Source: Pyrinomonadaceae bacterium | GTDB taxonomy: Bacteria > Acidobacteriota > Blastocatellia > Pyrinomonadales > Pyrinomonadaceae | NCBI GenBank assembly: GCA_022843305.1 | Contig: JALHNX010000023.1 | Span: 1-43,485 of the forward strand | Length of the DNA stretch: 43,485 bases | Direction: 5' to 3' | Part shown: positions 1 to 7,823 of the stretch, piece by piece | Layout: every line of letters begins with the position of its first letter | Position numbering within the stretch: position 1 is the first letter of the stretch | The notes under the pieces: model-generated | The model's input: the letters and a program-made list of their open reading frames with translations, nothing else | Told to the model about the DNA's origin: nothing | The model's database searches: none | Position numbers and translations under genes: made by a program

Positions 1-71
1 TTTCTCGTTGAAAGGAACCCTTTGTATATTTGTTTCCATTTTTCGCAGTAATTGAAGAAATCCTGAAGATT

Positions 72-170
72 TGGCGGAGGCGTGTCGGAGTCGAACCGAC
101 CCAAGACTGCTCTCACAGTCTCACAAACGGTTTTGAAGACCGCGACCATCACCGGACAGCATGCGCCTCC
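72..170 (-). tRNA. selC: tRNA-Sec (selenocysteine, anticodon TCA)
   Basis: Read on the minus strand, this 99-nt segment folds as a selenocysteine tRNA. The acceptor stem is GGAGGCG/CGCCTCC. The anticodon stem GCGGT/ACCGT closes the loop CTTCAAA with anticodon TCA. A long variable arm pairs AGACTG with CAGTCT, and the T arm is GTCGG-TTCGACT-CCGAC. The 3' end encodes discriminator G followed by CCA. The eighth acceptor pair that bacterial tRNA-Sec normally has would be C-A here, a mismatch. The long variable arm and UCA anticodon separate it from tRNA-Ser and suppressor tRNAs. It implies SelA, SelB and SelD elsewhere in the genome; none is in this window, and I found no obvious in-frame UGA selenoprotein here. 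Confidence 0.93.
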
Positions 171-192
171 GCAAGGCAAAACGTGTAATCAA

Positions 193-221
193 AGCTAATC
201 GTTTTGACGAAATTCTGTCAA
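193..221 (-). promoter_or_regulatory. possible promoter of tRNA-Sec
   Basis: On the minus strand TTGACA (216-221) is followed after 17 bp by TTAGCT (193-198), giving a short leader before the tRNA 5' end at 170. The -35 matches the sigma-70 consensus perfectly but the -10 is poor. Confidence 0.35.
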
Positions 222-265
222 GTTTTTCTGCGCAGATTTTAAACATTTTTCGATATAAGCCTTGC

Positions 266-294
266 TTGACCGTCAAAATTCGGCGTGATATTCT
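266..294 (+). promoter_or_regulatory. sigma-70-like promoter of the atp operon
   Basis: TTGACC (266-271), a 17-bp spacer and TATTCT (289-294) stand about 75 bp upstream of the first atp start codon. Transcription would begin near 301. Confidence 0.6.
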
Positions 295-370
295 TTCTAT
301 TTTGAAATGCGAGCGATTTACTGCTCTATACTTTTATTAAAGCAATCTTTTTTAGTTTAATTTTTAGAAT

Positions 371-817
371 ATGGTTTTATTAGCTTTTGCCGAATCTGTG
401 CAGCTTGTCCCGGACGGAACGCTTTTCATCCACATCGCGCTCATTCTGCTGATGATTTATATTTTGCAGCGGACATTTTTCAAACCGATCAACCGCATCA
501 TCGAATCCCGCGAAAAAAATAAAGCCGGCGGCAGCGAATCGGACAATCTGCTGCGGGAAGTTTCCGAAAAGGAAACGAAATATAACGAAGCACTGCTCGA
601 AGCGCGTTCAAAAGGCTATGAATTGATCGAACAGGAGCGCGCGGAGGCTTTAAGTCAAAAGCAAGAAAAACTCGGCGCGGCAAAAGAAGAAGTTCAGCAA
701 ATATTCACGCAGGAAATGTCGGAACTCGAAAAACAAACTGCCGAAGCGCGTCAGTCAATCGCCGCAGAAGCTGAAAAAATGGCTGAAAAGATCAGCTCGA
801 ATATTTTAAGAGCGTAG
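371..817 (+). CDS. atpF': ATP synthase F0 subunit b' (first b-type subunit)
   Basis: 148 aa. One hydrophobic segment near residues 18-35 (IHIALILLMIYILQ) is followed by a long charged, coiled-coil-forming region, the architecture of the b subunits of the peripheral stalk that joins F1 to the membrane sector. It is followed directly by a second b-type gene, so the stalk is probably a b/b' heterodimer as in cyanobacteria and many other phyla. The start ATG has no clear Shine-Dalgarno. The usual upstream genes for a and c (atpB, atpE) are absent: a tRNA on the other strand occupies that place. Which of the two b genes should be called b' is a convention I infer from order and size. Confidence 0.85.
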   Translation: MVLLAFAESVQLVPDGTLFIHIALILLMIYILQRTFFKPINRIIESREKNKAGGSESDNLLREVSEKETKYNEALLEARSKGYELIEQERAEALSQKQEKLGAAKEEVQQIFTQEMSELEKQTAEARQSIAAEAEKMAEKISSNILRA

Positions 818-820
818 GTT

Positions 821-879
821 ATTCAAGATTCCAGATTTCAGATTCCAAACTATTAAATCTGAAATCTGGAATCTGAAAT
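821..879 (+). repeat. heptad hairpin between atpF' and atpF
   Basis: Arms 821-844 and 856-879 are inverted, with 22 of 24 positions complementary and an 11-nt loop. The left arm is built from the 7-bp words GATTCCA and GATTTCA. The hairpin begins 3 nt after the upstream stop and ends 7 nt before the next ATG, so it replaces the ribosome binding region. The same words occur alone at 33482-33523. Confidence 0.85.
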
Positions 880-886
880 TTTTATT

Positions 887-1426
887 ATGTTAGCTTTTAT
901 ACACAGTTTTATTTTAATGTTTGCCGAAGGCGGTGCGCCCTGGTGGAATTATCCGGGTTTTGAGGCGTGGAAATTCCTGAATCTGACGATTTTCGTTCTT
1001 ATTTTGGTTTATCTTCTGAAAAAACCTTTAAGCTCTGCCTTTAAAGCCAAACGCGAAGCGATTCGCGCCGAACTCATCAAAGCCGAAGAAGAAAAACAAG
1101 CCGCGCTTAACCAATTGACATTAGCCGAAGCGAAACTCGCGCGAATTGAATCGGAATTGGACGAAATCGTCGAAAATGCCAAACAGGAAGCCGAAGAAGA
1201 AAAAGCGCGAATCCTGCGCGAAGCCGAAGAAGAAGCAAACCGCCTGCGCACGCAAGCCGAAAACGAAATCGAGCGTCAGGCGCAGCTGGTGCGGCTCGAA
1301 CTGCGGCGCTTTTCCGCCGAAGAAAGCGTTCGTCTGGCGGAAGAAAAGATCAAACAAAACATCAATGCGGCGAAAGACGCGCGACTGGTAAAAGCCAACC
1401 TTAAATCAATCGGAGGTTTAAACTAA
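887..1426 (+). CDS. atpF: ATP synthase F0 subunit b
   Basis: 179 aa. The N-terminal region carries one membrane segment around residues 27-44 (FLNLTIFVLILVYLLKK). A highly charged helix rich in Glu, Lys and Arg follows to the C-terminus, typical of the dimerising stalk part of F0 subunit b. It is the second b-type gene in tandem and lies 2 bp upstream of atpH. The start has no Shine-Dalgarno because the heptad hairpin ends 7 nt before it. It is predicted to anchor the peripheral stalk and bind delta. Confidence 0.9.
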   Translation: MLAFIHSFILMFAEGGAPWWNYPGFEAWKFLNLTIFVLILVYLLKKPLSSAFKAKREAIRAELIKAEEEKQAALNQLTLAEAKLARIESELDEIVENAKQEAEEEKARILREAEEEANRLRTQAENEIERQAQLVRLELRRFSAEESVRLAEEKIKQNINAAKDARLVKANLKSIGGLN

Positions 1427-1428
1427 AA

Positions 1429-1971
1429 ATGAGCGTTGAAACCGTTGCCCGCCGTTACGCGACCGCGCTGGCGGATGTCGTTTCTAAATCGGGCGAAACC
1501 GAAACCGTCAAAAGCGAACTGAAAAGTTGGGAAGATTTGATTAAATCAAACGCCAATCTGCAAAGCGCTTTTGCCAATCCGTCAATCGCGCACCTCAGCA
1601 AAGAAAAAGTTCTGGAAGGTTTACTGGCGAAAACCAAACCGTCAAAAACGACGGCAAATTTTCTGCGTGTTTTGCTGAGAAACAGCCGTCTGACCGAACT
1701 TTCCAAAATTAATGAAAAATTCGTGTCCGTGTTAGATGAACGAAGCGGTATTGTGGCGGCTGAAGTTACATCGGCGCGTCCGCTTTCGGAGTCGGAAAAA
1801 GCCGAGTTTAAGACGAATTTGACGAAAATGACGGGCAAAAAAGTAAATTTGAATTTTAACATTAACGAAAATATTATCGGCGGAGTCGTAACGCGCGTCG
1901 GTTCGACCGTTTACGACGGTTCCGTGAAAACACAATTAGAAAATCTTAGACAGCAATTGATTAGACAATAG
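1429..1971 (+). CDS. atpH: ATP synthase F1 subunit delta
   Basis: 180 aa, the normal length of the delta (OSCP) subunit. It begins with the family pattern VARRYATALADV. The C-terminal part contains VVAAEVTSARPLSE and IIGGVVTRVGSTVYDGSV, matching the conserved delta end (GG..i.vgd.v.DgSv...L). It connects the top of the F1 hexamer to the b stalk. A good GGAGG (1412-1416) stands 12 nt before the ATG, inside the end of atpF. This is one of the few atp genes here with a recognisable ribosome binding site. Confidence 0.95.
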   Translation: MSVETVARRYATALADVVSKSGETETVKSELKSWEDLIKSNANLQSAFANPSIAHLSKEKVLEGLLAKTKPSKTTANFLRVLLRNSRLTELSKINEKFVSVLDERSGIVAAEVTSARPLSESEKAEFKTNLTKMTGKKVNLNFNINENIIGGVVTRVGSTVYDGSVKTQLENLRQQLIRQ

Positions 1972-2044
1972 TCGCGACTCGCGACTCGCGACTCGCGAGT
2001 CAAAAACAAAAGACTCGCGACTCCCGACTCGCGACTCGCCACTC
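1971..2044 (+). repeat. heptad array between atpH and atpA
   Basis: The space between the atpH stop and the atpA start is a tandem array of GACTCGC (permuted as TCGCGAC in the first half), with a short AT-rich interruption at 2002-2011. Unlike the other copies, the two halves are mostly in the same orientation. Only the core GCGAGTC...GACTCGC is inverted. It ends 8 nt before the ATG. Confidence 0.85.
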
Positions 2045-2052
2045 AAAAGAAT

Positions 2053-3597
2053 ATGGAAGCAATTAAAGCCAACGAAATTAACGAAATTATACGTTCTCAG
2101 ATTGAGAATTTTGATGCGAGCATGACCGTCAACGAAGTCGGAACGGTTATCAAAGTCGGCGACGGTATCGCTGAAATTCACGGACTTGAAAAAGTTATGG
2201 CGGGCGAACTTCTGGAATTTCCGCACGAAGTTCGCGGTCTTGCCCTCAACCTTGAAGAAGACAAGGTCGGAACGGTGCTTTTCGGGGATTTCCAAAAGAT
2301 TAAAGAAGGCGACGAAGTCAAACGTACACGCCGCATTATGAGCGTTCCCGTGGGCGATGCGATGATCGGTCGCGTCGTTGACGCGCTCGGCAACCCGATT
2401 GACGGCAAAGGCGAGATCATCACCAGCCAGTTCAATCCGGTCGAAGCAATTGCGCCCGGAATTATTGACCGCCAGCCGGTTAATCAGCCGCTGCAAACCG
2501 GTCTCAAAGCGATTGACGCGATGGTTCCGATCGGTCGCGGACAGCGTGAACTCATCATCGGCGACCGTCAGACGGGCAAAACCGCCGTCGCGATTGATAC
2601 GATCATCAACCAGAAAGGCAAGGACGTGATTTGTATCTACGTCGCCATCGGTCAGAAGGCTTCGACCGTCGCGCAGGTCGTGCAGAAATTGCAGGAAAAC
2701 GATGCGATGAGCTATACGATTGTCGTTAATGCTTCGGCTTCGGATCCGGCGGCGATGCAGTTTTTGGCTCCGTATTCGGGCGTTGCGCTCGGCGAATTTT
2801 TCCGCGATAACGGTCGCCACGCGCTGACGATCTACGACGATCTGTCGAAACAGGCTGCCGCGTACCGCGAGATTTCTTTGCTTCTGCGCCGTCCGCCGGG
2901 TCGCGAGGCTTATCCGGGCGACGTTTTCTATCTTCACTCGCGCCTGCTCGAACGCGCCGCAAAAATGTCGGACGCGAAAGGCGGCGGTTCCTTGACTTCG
3001 CTTCCTATTATCGAAACCCAGGCGGGCGACATTTCGGCTTATATTCCGACCAATGTGATTTCGATCACCGACGGGCAGATATTTCTTGAATCCGACCTTT
3101 TCAACTCGGGCGTGCGTCCGGCAATCAACGTCGGAAACTCGGTTTCGCGCGTCGGCGGCGCAGCGCAGATCAAGGCGATGAAGCAGGTTGCCGGTTCGCT
3201 CCGTATTGACCTGGCGCAATACCGCGAACTCGCGGCGTTCGCGCAGTTCGGTTCGGATTTGGACAAATCAACGCAACAGCAATTAGAGCGCGGAAAACGT
3301 CTGACCGAAGTTTTGAAACAAGGTCAGTATCAGCCGATGGAAGTCGAAAAACAGGTTTTGATCATCTGGGCGGCGACCAACGGATTTCTCGATGATGTCG
3401 CGGTCGAAGACACGAAACGCTTTGAAATCGAACTTTCGTCGTTTATCGAAAATTCGCACCCGGCGGTTCTCGAAACTTTGCGCACGAAAAAATCGGTTGA
3501 CGACGATTTGAAGGCTTCGTTAAAAGAATCAATCGAAGATTTCAAATCAACGCGCTGGAATCAGGAAACAGAAGCGGCAGCGGGCGCAAACGCTTAA
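2053..3597 (+). CDS. atpA: ATP synthase F1 subunit alpha
   Basis: 514 aa, full length. The P-loop GDRQTGKT lies at residues 170-177. Other alpha-subunit signatures are [21 protein letters not shown]-like [24 protein letters not shown], and the C-terminal [12 protein letters not shown] stretch. Alpha forms the non-catalytic nucleotide sites of the F1 hexamer. The beta subunit (atpD) and epsilon (atpC), which usually follow gamma, are not in this window. No Shine-Dalgarno is visible before the ATG. Confidence 0.97.
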   Translation: MEAIKANEINEIIRSQIENFDASMTVNEVGTVIKVGDGIAEIHGLEKVMAGELLEFPHEVRGLALNLEEDKVGTVLFGDFQKIKEGDEVKRTRRIMSVPVGDAMIGRVVDALGNPIDGKGEIITSQFNPVEAIAPGIIDRQPVNQPLQTGLKAIDAMVPIGRGQRELIIGDRQTGKTAVAIDTIINQKGKDVICIYVAIGQKASTVAQVVQKLQENDAMSYTIVVNASASDPAAMQFLAPYSGVALGEFFRDNGRHALTIYDDLSKQAAAYREISLLLRRPPGREAYPGDVFYLHSRLLERAAKMSDAKGGGSLTSLPIIETQAGDISAYIPTNVISITDGQIFLESDLFNSGVRPAINVGNSVSRVGGAAQIKAMKQVAGSLRIDLAQYRELAAFAQFGSDLDKSTQQQLERGKRLTEVLKQGQYQPMEVEKQVLIIWAATNGFLDDVAVEDTKRFEIELSSFIENSHPAVLETLRTKKSVDDDLKASLKESIEDFKSTRWNQETEAAAGANA

Positions 3598-3600
3598 TTA

Positions 3601-3671
3601 GTGGATAATTGATAGTGGATAGTTGATAGTTTCGGCTTTCACTTTCCACTATCAACTGTCAACTATCAACT
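3601..3671 (+). repeat. heptad hairpin between atpA and atpG
   Basis: The left arm (about 3601-3632) uses GTGGATA and GTTGATA words; the right arm (about 3643-3671) is its imperfect reverse complement, with 21 of 24 matches in the best register. It starts 3 nt after the atpA stop and ends 7 nt before the atpG ATG. The same words recur at 38001-38067. Confidence 0.85.
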
Positions 3672-3678
3672 AAATTTT

Positions 3679-4554
3679 ATGCCAAGTTTATTAGATATGC
3701 GCCGACGCATTAAGTCGGTCAAAAACACACAGCAGATCACCAAAGCGATGAAAATGGTCGCGGCGGCAAAGCTCAAACGCGCCCAAGATCGCGTGACGGC
3801 GGCGCGTCCATACGCGCAGAAAATGTCGGAAATCTTGGGCAATCTGAGCGGACGGATCGGCGACGAATTTTCATCGCCCTTGCTCGATTCACGCGGCGAC
3901 AAAAAATATCTCGTCGTGCTGGTCAGCGCGGACAAAGGTTTGGCGGGCGCATTCAATGCCAACGTCATCAAAGCGACGCAATCCTTTATTAAAGAAAATT
4001 CGAGTAAAACCGTCGAAATGATGCCCGTCGGCAGAAAGGGACGCGACTTTTTCAAACGCCGCGAGATGCCGTTTACCGAAGAATACATCGGTTTGACCGG
4101 AACCGGACGCGTCGAATACAAAAACGCGGCGGAAATTGCCCAAAAGATCATCAAAACTTTTACCGAAGACACGACGATTGATAAAGTTTTTCTCGTTTTC
4201 ACGGAATTTAAAACCGTTCTTTCCCAGAAACCCGTGATCGAACAATTGCTTCCGATTCCGAAGATCGAGGCGGAAGACGCGGACGGCGGCGCGCAAGCCG
4301 AATATATCTACGAACAGCCGCCGGTGGAAATCTTCGGAAAACTTCTGCCGAAACAGGTCGAAACGCAGATTTACCGCGCAATGCTCGAATCGATCGCTTC
4401 CGAACAAGGTTCGCGGATGACGGCAATGGACAGCGCATCGAAAAACGCGGGCGAACTGATTGATAGTCTGACTTTGAATATGAACCGTATTCGCCAGGCG
4501 GCGATTACCAAGGAAATCATCGAAGTCGTTTCCGGCGCGGCGGCAGCCGGTTAG
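3679..4554 (+). CDS. atpG: ATP synthase F1 subunit gamma
   Basis: 291 aa, normal length. It starts with the family pattern MPSLLDMRRRIKSVKNTQQITKAMKMVAAAKL and ends with MDSASKNAGELI...NRIRQAAITKEI.EVV.GA, the conserved C-terminal rotor helix. Gamma is the central shaft of F1. It is the last gene of this partial operon; a terminator-like hairpin follows at once. No Shine-Dalgarno: the hairpin of 3601-3671 ends 7 nt before the start. Confidence 0.96.
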   Translation: MPSLLDMRRRIKSVKNTQQITKAMKMVAAAKLKRAQDRVTAARPYAQKMSEILGNLSGRIGDEFSSPLLDSRGDKKYLVVLVSADKGLAGAFNANVIKATQSFIKENSSKTVEMMPVGRKGRDFFKRREMPFTEEYIGLTGTGRVEYKNAAEIAQKIIKTFTEDTTIDKVFLVFTEFKTVLSQKPVIEQLLPIPKIEAEDADGGAQAEYIYEQPPVEIFGKLLPKQVETQIYRAMLESIASEQGSRMTAMDSASKNAGELIDSLTLNMNRIRQAAITKEIIEVVSGAAAAG

Positions 4555-4557
4555 AAA

Positions 4558-4607
4558 GGGATGAGGGATGAAAGATGAGGGATGAATTTTTATTCATCCC
4601 TTTTTTT
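4558..4607 (+). terminator. terminator ending the atp operon, built from heptads
   Basis: Four GGGATGA-like heptads (4558-4585) run into GGGATGAA, loop TTTTTA, TTCATCCC (4579-4600), then seven T (4601-4607). A heptad array here doubles as an intrinsic terminator after atpG. Confidence 0.75.
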
Positions 4608-4621
4608 ATCCGTGATGGTTA

Positions 4622-5080
4622 ATGAATAATACAAACCAAAAATGGCGCGGGCGAATTATTCGTTACGCGCCTTTGATTTTGTGGGTCGCGGTGATCTTTA
4701 CCGCGTCTTCGACTGCCGGCGCGAGCAATAATACTTCGAGGATCATTCGCCCGCTGCTCGAATGGTTTTTTCCCGACGTTTCCGCGCTAACGCTCGACAT
4801 CTATCACGGCTACATCCGCAAGCTCGCACATTTTACCGAATACGCCGTGCTGGCTTTCCTCGCTTCCCGCGCTTTTTGGCTTTCTTCCCAAACAATTTTA
4901 CAAAAATTCTGGTTTTTGTGGGCATTTCTGTTAGTTGTTCTGGTCGCATCGGCTGATGAATACAGCCAGAGTTTCAATGTTTTGCGGACAGGTTCGATTT
5001 ACGATGTTTTAATTGACGCATCAGGCGGTTTGATAATGATTTCACTGCTCGTTTTATACAGACGTTTTACGCGCAAATGA
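4622..5080 (+). CDS. VanZ-like family membrane protein
   Basis: 152 aa with about four hydrophobic segments. The VanZ-family signature is clear: RKLAHFTEYAVLAFL in the middle, then SADEYSQSFNVLRTGSIYDVLIDASGG. Named after a teicoplanin-resistance accessory protein, the family is widespread, and most members, probably including this one, have no link to resistance; their biochemical role is unknown. The ATG at 4622 gives a basic cytoplasmic N-terminus before the first membrane segment. It stands alone, between the atp terminator and an unrelated gene. Confidence 0.85.
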   Translation: MNNTNQKWRGRIIRYAPLILWVAVIFTASSTAGASNNTSRIIRPLLEWFFPDVSALTLDIYHGYIRKLAHFTEYAVLAFLASRAFWLSSQTILQKFWFLWAFLLVVLVASADEYSQSFNVLRTGSIYDVLIDASGGLIMISLLVLYRRFTRK

Positions 5081-5207
5081 TTTCGCCAACTTTATAAAGA
5101 CTCGAAATATTTATTTAATGTAGCCAATCGTTCCCGCAAAACTTCCATTTATCGAAACTTTGTGAGATATTTTTCGTTAAGAACTTCAAAGGAGATGATG
5201 AAACAAA

Positions 5208-6359
5208 ATGAGTTTTTTCGACAAAGTTAAAGAAGCGGCAATGAATCAGTTTATCGAGGTTATCGAGTGGCTCGACAATACGGGCGACACGATTCTTTAC
5301 CGTTTTCCGGTTTACCAGCAGGAAATTAAAAACGGCGCACAGCTGATCGTGCGCGAATCGCAGGCGGCGGTTTTTGTATTTGAAGGTCAGGCGGCAGACA
5401 CGTTCGGTCCCGGACGCTACACGGTTGACGGCGGCAATACGCCGATTCTTTCAAAACTCGGCGCGTGGAAACACGGCTTTAATTCGCCGATAAAATCCGA
5501 AGTTTATTTCGTCAATACGAAACAGTTTACCGATATGAAATGGGGAACGGCGAATCCGATTATGCTCCGCGACGCTGATTTCGGCATTGTTCGCCTGCGC
5601 GCTTTCGGCGGTTATTCGATGCGCGTTTCGGACCCGCAAACCTTTATCAAGGAAGTTGCCGGCACGAACGCCCATTTCCAGACCGAAGACATTGACGAAC
5701 AGCTTAAACGCGGCATCGTCACGGAATTTTCCGACGCGGTCGCCGAAATGAAAATTCCCGCGCTCGATCTGGCGGCGCAATACAAAGAACTCGGCGAAGC
5801 GATTCGCGGCAAGATCAACGAAGATTTCAAAACTTACGGTTTGGAAGTAACGAAATTCTACGTCGAAAACATCAGTCTTCCGCCCGAAGTCGAAGCCGCG
5901 ATGGACAAACGCGCTTCGATGGGTGCGCTTGGCGACGCAAACAAATATATGCAGTTTCAGGCGGCTGACGCTCTGCGCGACGCGGCACAGAACGAAGGTG
6001 GCGGCGCAGGCTTAGGCGCAGGCTTAGGCGCAGGCTTTGCGGTCGGTAATCAAATGGTCGGAGCTTTTAGCGGCGCACAACAAGGACAACAAGGCGGCGG
6101 TCAAACGCAGACGATTCCGTGTCCGTCGTGCGGTAAAGCGAACGCCGTCGGCACAAAATTCTGCGGCGATTGCGGCGGCAAGATGGAAGTTGCGAAAGTT
6201 CCGTGCGTCAAATGCGGCGCGGAACTCCGCGAAGGCGCGAAATTCTGTTCGGAATGCGGTTCGACGCAGGAAAAAGCGAAATGCGCCAATTGTCAGGCGG
6301 AACTGGCTCCCGGCACGAAATTCTGTGCGGAATGCGGAACTAAAACCGAAGCGGTTTAA
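5208..6359 (+). CDS. SPFH-domain protein with three C-terminal zinc ribbons
   Basis: 383 aa. Residues about 1-250 resemble the SPFH domain of the YdjI / virion-core-protein-like family (FIEVIEWLDNTGDTILYRFP near the start). A Gly/Ala/Gln-rich linker with a repeated GAGLGAGL unit follows. Three CxxC...CxxC zinc ribbons begin near residues 305, 333 and 359 (for example CPSCGKANAVGTKFCGDCGG). Family members form membrane-associated oligomers; the ribbons probably mediate protein contacts. AGGAGA (5190-5195) stands 12 nt before the chosen ATG. The gene is monocistronic, closed by the strong terminator at 6387-6430. Confidence 0.85.
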   Translation: MSFFDKVKEAAMNQFIEVIEWLDNTGDTILYRFPVYQQEIKNGAQLIVRESQAAVFVFEGQAADTFGPGRYTVDGGNTPILSKLGAWKHGFNSPIKSEVYFVNTKQFTDMKWGTANPIMLRDADFGIVRLRAFGGYSMRVSDPQTFIKEVAGTNAHFQTEDIDEQLKRGIVTEFSDAVAEMKIPALDLAAQYKELGEAIRGKINEDFKTYGLEVTKFYVENISLPPEVEAAMDKRASMGALGDANKYMQFQAADALRDAAQNEGGGAGLGAGLGAGFAVGNQMVGAFSGAQQGQQGGGQTQTIPCPSCGKANAVGTKFCGDCGGKMEVAKVPCVKCGAELREGAKFCSECGSTQEKAKCANCQAELAPGTKFCAECGTKTEAV

Positions 6360-6449
6360 GGCAAAAGGTAAAAGGCAAAAATAAAGAGCGTCTTATCTCA
6401 TTTTTGAATTTTGAGATAAGACGCTTTTTTACTTTTACCTTTTTACTTT
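6359..6449 (+). repeat. heptad arms around a terminator
   Basis: AGGCAAA, AGGTAAA, AGGCAAA (6359-6379) and a partly complementary CT-rich stretch (6431-6449) flank the terminator hairpin. The first heptad starts on the last base of the SPFH gene's stop codon. Confidence 0.65.
6387..6430 (+). terminator. intrinsic terminator after the SPFH gene
   Basis: A 14-bp perfect stem (6387-6400 with 6412-6425, AGCGTCTTATCTCA and its complement) with an 11-nt loop is followed by a T tract. Confidence 0.88.
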
Positions 6450-6496
6450 GCGCCATTGCGTCATTGCGTTAAAATTAAAATTATCTGGAGAAAATT

Positions 6497-6676
6497 ATGG
6501 CAATCAGTCCTGAACTTTTAGAAATTTTGCGTTGTCCGAATTGCAAATCAAAGGTTGAGATCAAAGACGATAAAAGTGGTTTGAAATGCACAAACGTGGA
6601 ATGTGCGCTCGTTTACCCGATCCGCGACGAAATTCCCGTGATGCTGGTCGAAGAAGCGAAAGCGGAAAAAAATTAG
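6497..6676 (+). CDS. Trm112-like zinc-binding protein
   Basis: A 59-aa protein beginning MAISPELLEILRCPNCKSKV. It has the CPNC pair, a central Cys (KCTN), and the family ending YPIRDEIPVML. This is the Trm112/UPF0434 (YcaR-like) pattern of small zinc proteins. Eukaryotic and archaeal Trm112 activates methyltransferases; the bacterial role is not settled. GGAG (6487-6490) lies 6 nt before the ATG, good support for this start. The glycosyltransferase gene follows on the same strand. The family is often found near lipid A and envelope sugar genes, which fits that neighbour. Confidence 0.85.
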   Translation: MAISPELLEILRCPNCKSKVEIKDDKSGLKCTNVECALVYPIRDEIPVMLVEEAKAEKN

Positions 6677-6684
6677 CGAAAAAT

Positions 6685-7755
6685 TTGAAATCTGAAATCA
6701 TCAAAGACCAAAAACCAAAGACCAAAAACCAAAATCCGATTGATTGGCAAAATGTCCGAAAGGTTTTGGTCGTGCGTCTGCGCTCAATCGGCGACACGGT
6801 TCTTTCAACGCCTTCGCTGATTGCTCTGCGGCGGTTTTTACCCGACGCACAGATTGATATTCTGCTCGAAGATTGGGTCGCGCCCGTTTTGGAAGGATTC
6901 GACGCGGTTGACAATATTCTGACCGTTTCGCGCAACAGCAAAAAATCGCGGTTTGCGGCGGCGCGGCAGATTCGGCGTAATCGTTATGATGTCGCGTTTA
7001 ATCTTCACGGCGGCACGACGGCGACGTTTTTTGTCCGCGTTTCGGGTGCGCGTCACCGCGTGGGATTTTTGCATTACAGCTACAAATTTCTTTATAATCA
7101 CCTGCTTTCTTCCTCGTCTGATTTCTGGCAAACGCCGTTTACACATTCCGCCGAACAACAGCTCGCGCTTTTGGGTTTTGTCGGCGTTCCGGTCGAAGAC
7201 AAACCGAAAAGCCGTCTGGGAATAATTCCGAATTTCAAATTTCAAATTTCAAATTATGCGTTAATTCATCCGGTTGCGGCGTTCGAAACAAAACAATGGG
7301 CAACCGAAAAATTCGCAAGAATCACGGAATTTCTCCACGAAAAAGGTTTGCAAATCGTTGCTGTTGCAACCCAAAAAGAGCGCGAAGTTTTGGAAAATCT
7401 CAAGAAACTTTCAAATGTTTCAATCTTAACTTTTGATGATTTAAGTTTGCCAGAAATTACGGCTTTAGCTTCGCGTGCCGAAATTTTTGTCGGAAACGAT
7501 TCGGGAATCGCGCACATCGCGGCGGCGGTTAATACGCCAAGTGTCGTGGTTTTCGGCTCGTCAAACATTAACCATTGGCGACCGTGGACGGACGCGCCGC
7601 ACGAAATCGTTTACGAGAAACTGCCGTGTCAACCGTGCGCCGGATATTTCTGCAAGGAATTTGACGCTCCGAAATGTATCTTGAGCGTCAAAACCGAAAG
7701 CGTTACGGAGGCGATTGAGAAGATTTTGGTTGATAAACAAACGGCGAAAAGCTAA
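6685..7755 (+). CDS. glycosyltransferase family 9 (heptosyltransferase-like)
   Basis: About 356 aa. VRKVLVVRLRSIGDTVLSTP starts the N-terminal Rossmann domain of GT9. The C-terminal domain has ALIHPVAAFETKQW, FVGNDSGIAHIAAA and VVVFGSSNINHWRPW, the ADP-heptose-type donor site pattern. It probably adds a sugar to lipopolysaccharide core at the inner membrane face. The start is uncertain: no Shine-Dalgarno is visible, and the region up to 6737 is a heptad tract. TTG at 6685 avoids overlap with the Trm112 gene; an ATG at 6586 in the same frame would overlap it by 91 nt. A second in-frame heptad tract (7224-7254) encodes a KFQIS-containing stretch between the two domains. Confidence 0.85.
   Translation: MKSEIIKDQKPKTKNQNPIDWQNVRKVLVVRLRSIGDTVLSTPSLIALRRFLPDAQIDILLEDWVAPVLEGFDAVDNILTVSRNSKKSRFAAARQIRRNRYDVAFNLHGGTTATFFVRVSGARHRVGFLHYSYKFLYNHLLSSSSDFWQTPFTHSAEQQLALLGFVGVPVEDKPKSRLGIIPNFKFQISNYALIHPVAAFETKQWATEKFARITEFLHEKGLQIVAVATQKEREVLENLKKLSNVSILTFDDLSLPEITALASRAEIFVGNDSGIAHIAAAVNTPSVVVFGSSNINHWRPWTDAPHEIVYEKLPCQPCAGYFCKEFDAPKCILSVKTESVTEAIEKILVDKQTAKS
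6686..6737 (+). repeat. solo heptad tract at the start of the GT9 gene
   Basis: Two TGAAATC words, a 3-nt break, then AAAGACC/AAAAACC alternating five times. It fills the space after the Trm112 stop and is open in the GT9 frame, so the first residues of GT9 (KDQKPKTKNQNP) may be translated repeat or untranslated leader. Confidence 0.75.
7224..7254 (+). repeat. heptad tract inside the GT9 coding region
   Basis: AATTCCG, three AATTTCA and AATTATG follow each other in register. Three 7-bp units equal seven codons, so the frame is kept. The encoded NFKFQISNY falls in the linker just before the conserved IHP motif. Confidence 0.8.
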
Positions 7756-7823
7756 ATTGATAATTGGTTAAAACCCTTGACACGGAGGACAGCCAATAAA
7801 AACACTTGTGATAAGATAAAAAT

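Noticed and set aside
1936-3219. Long minus-strand open frame of 427 codons opposite atpA
   Set aside because: It is a mirror of the highly conserved atpA coding strand, with Arg/Asn/Asp-rich nonsense composition and no recognisable domain.
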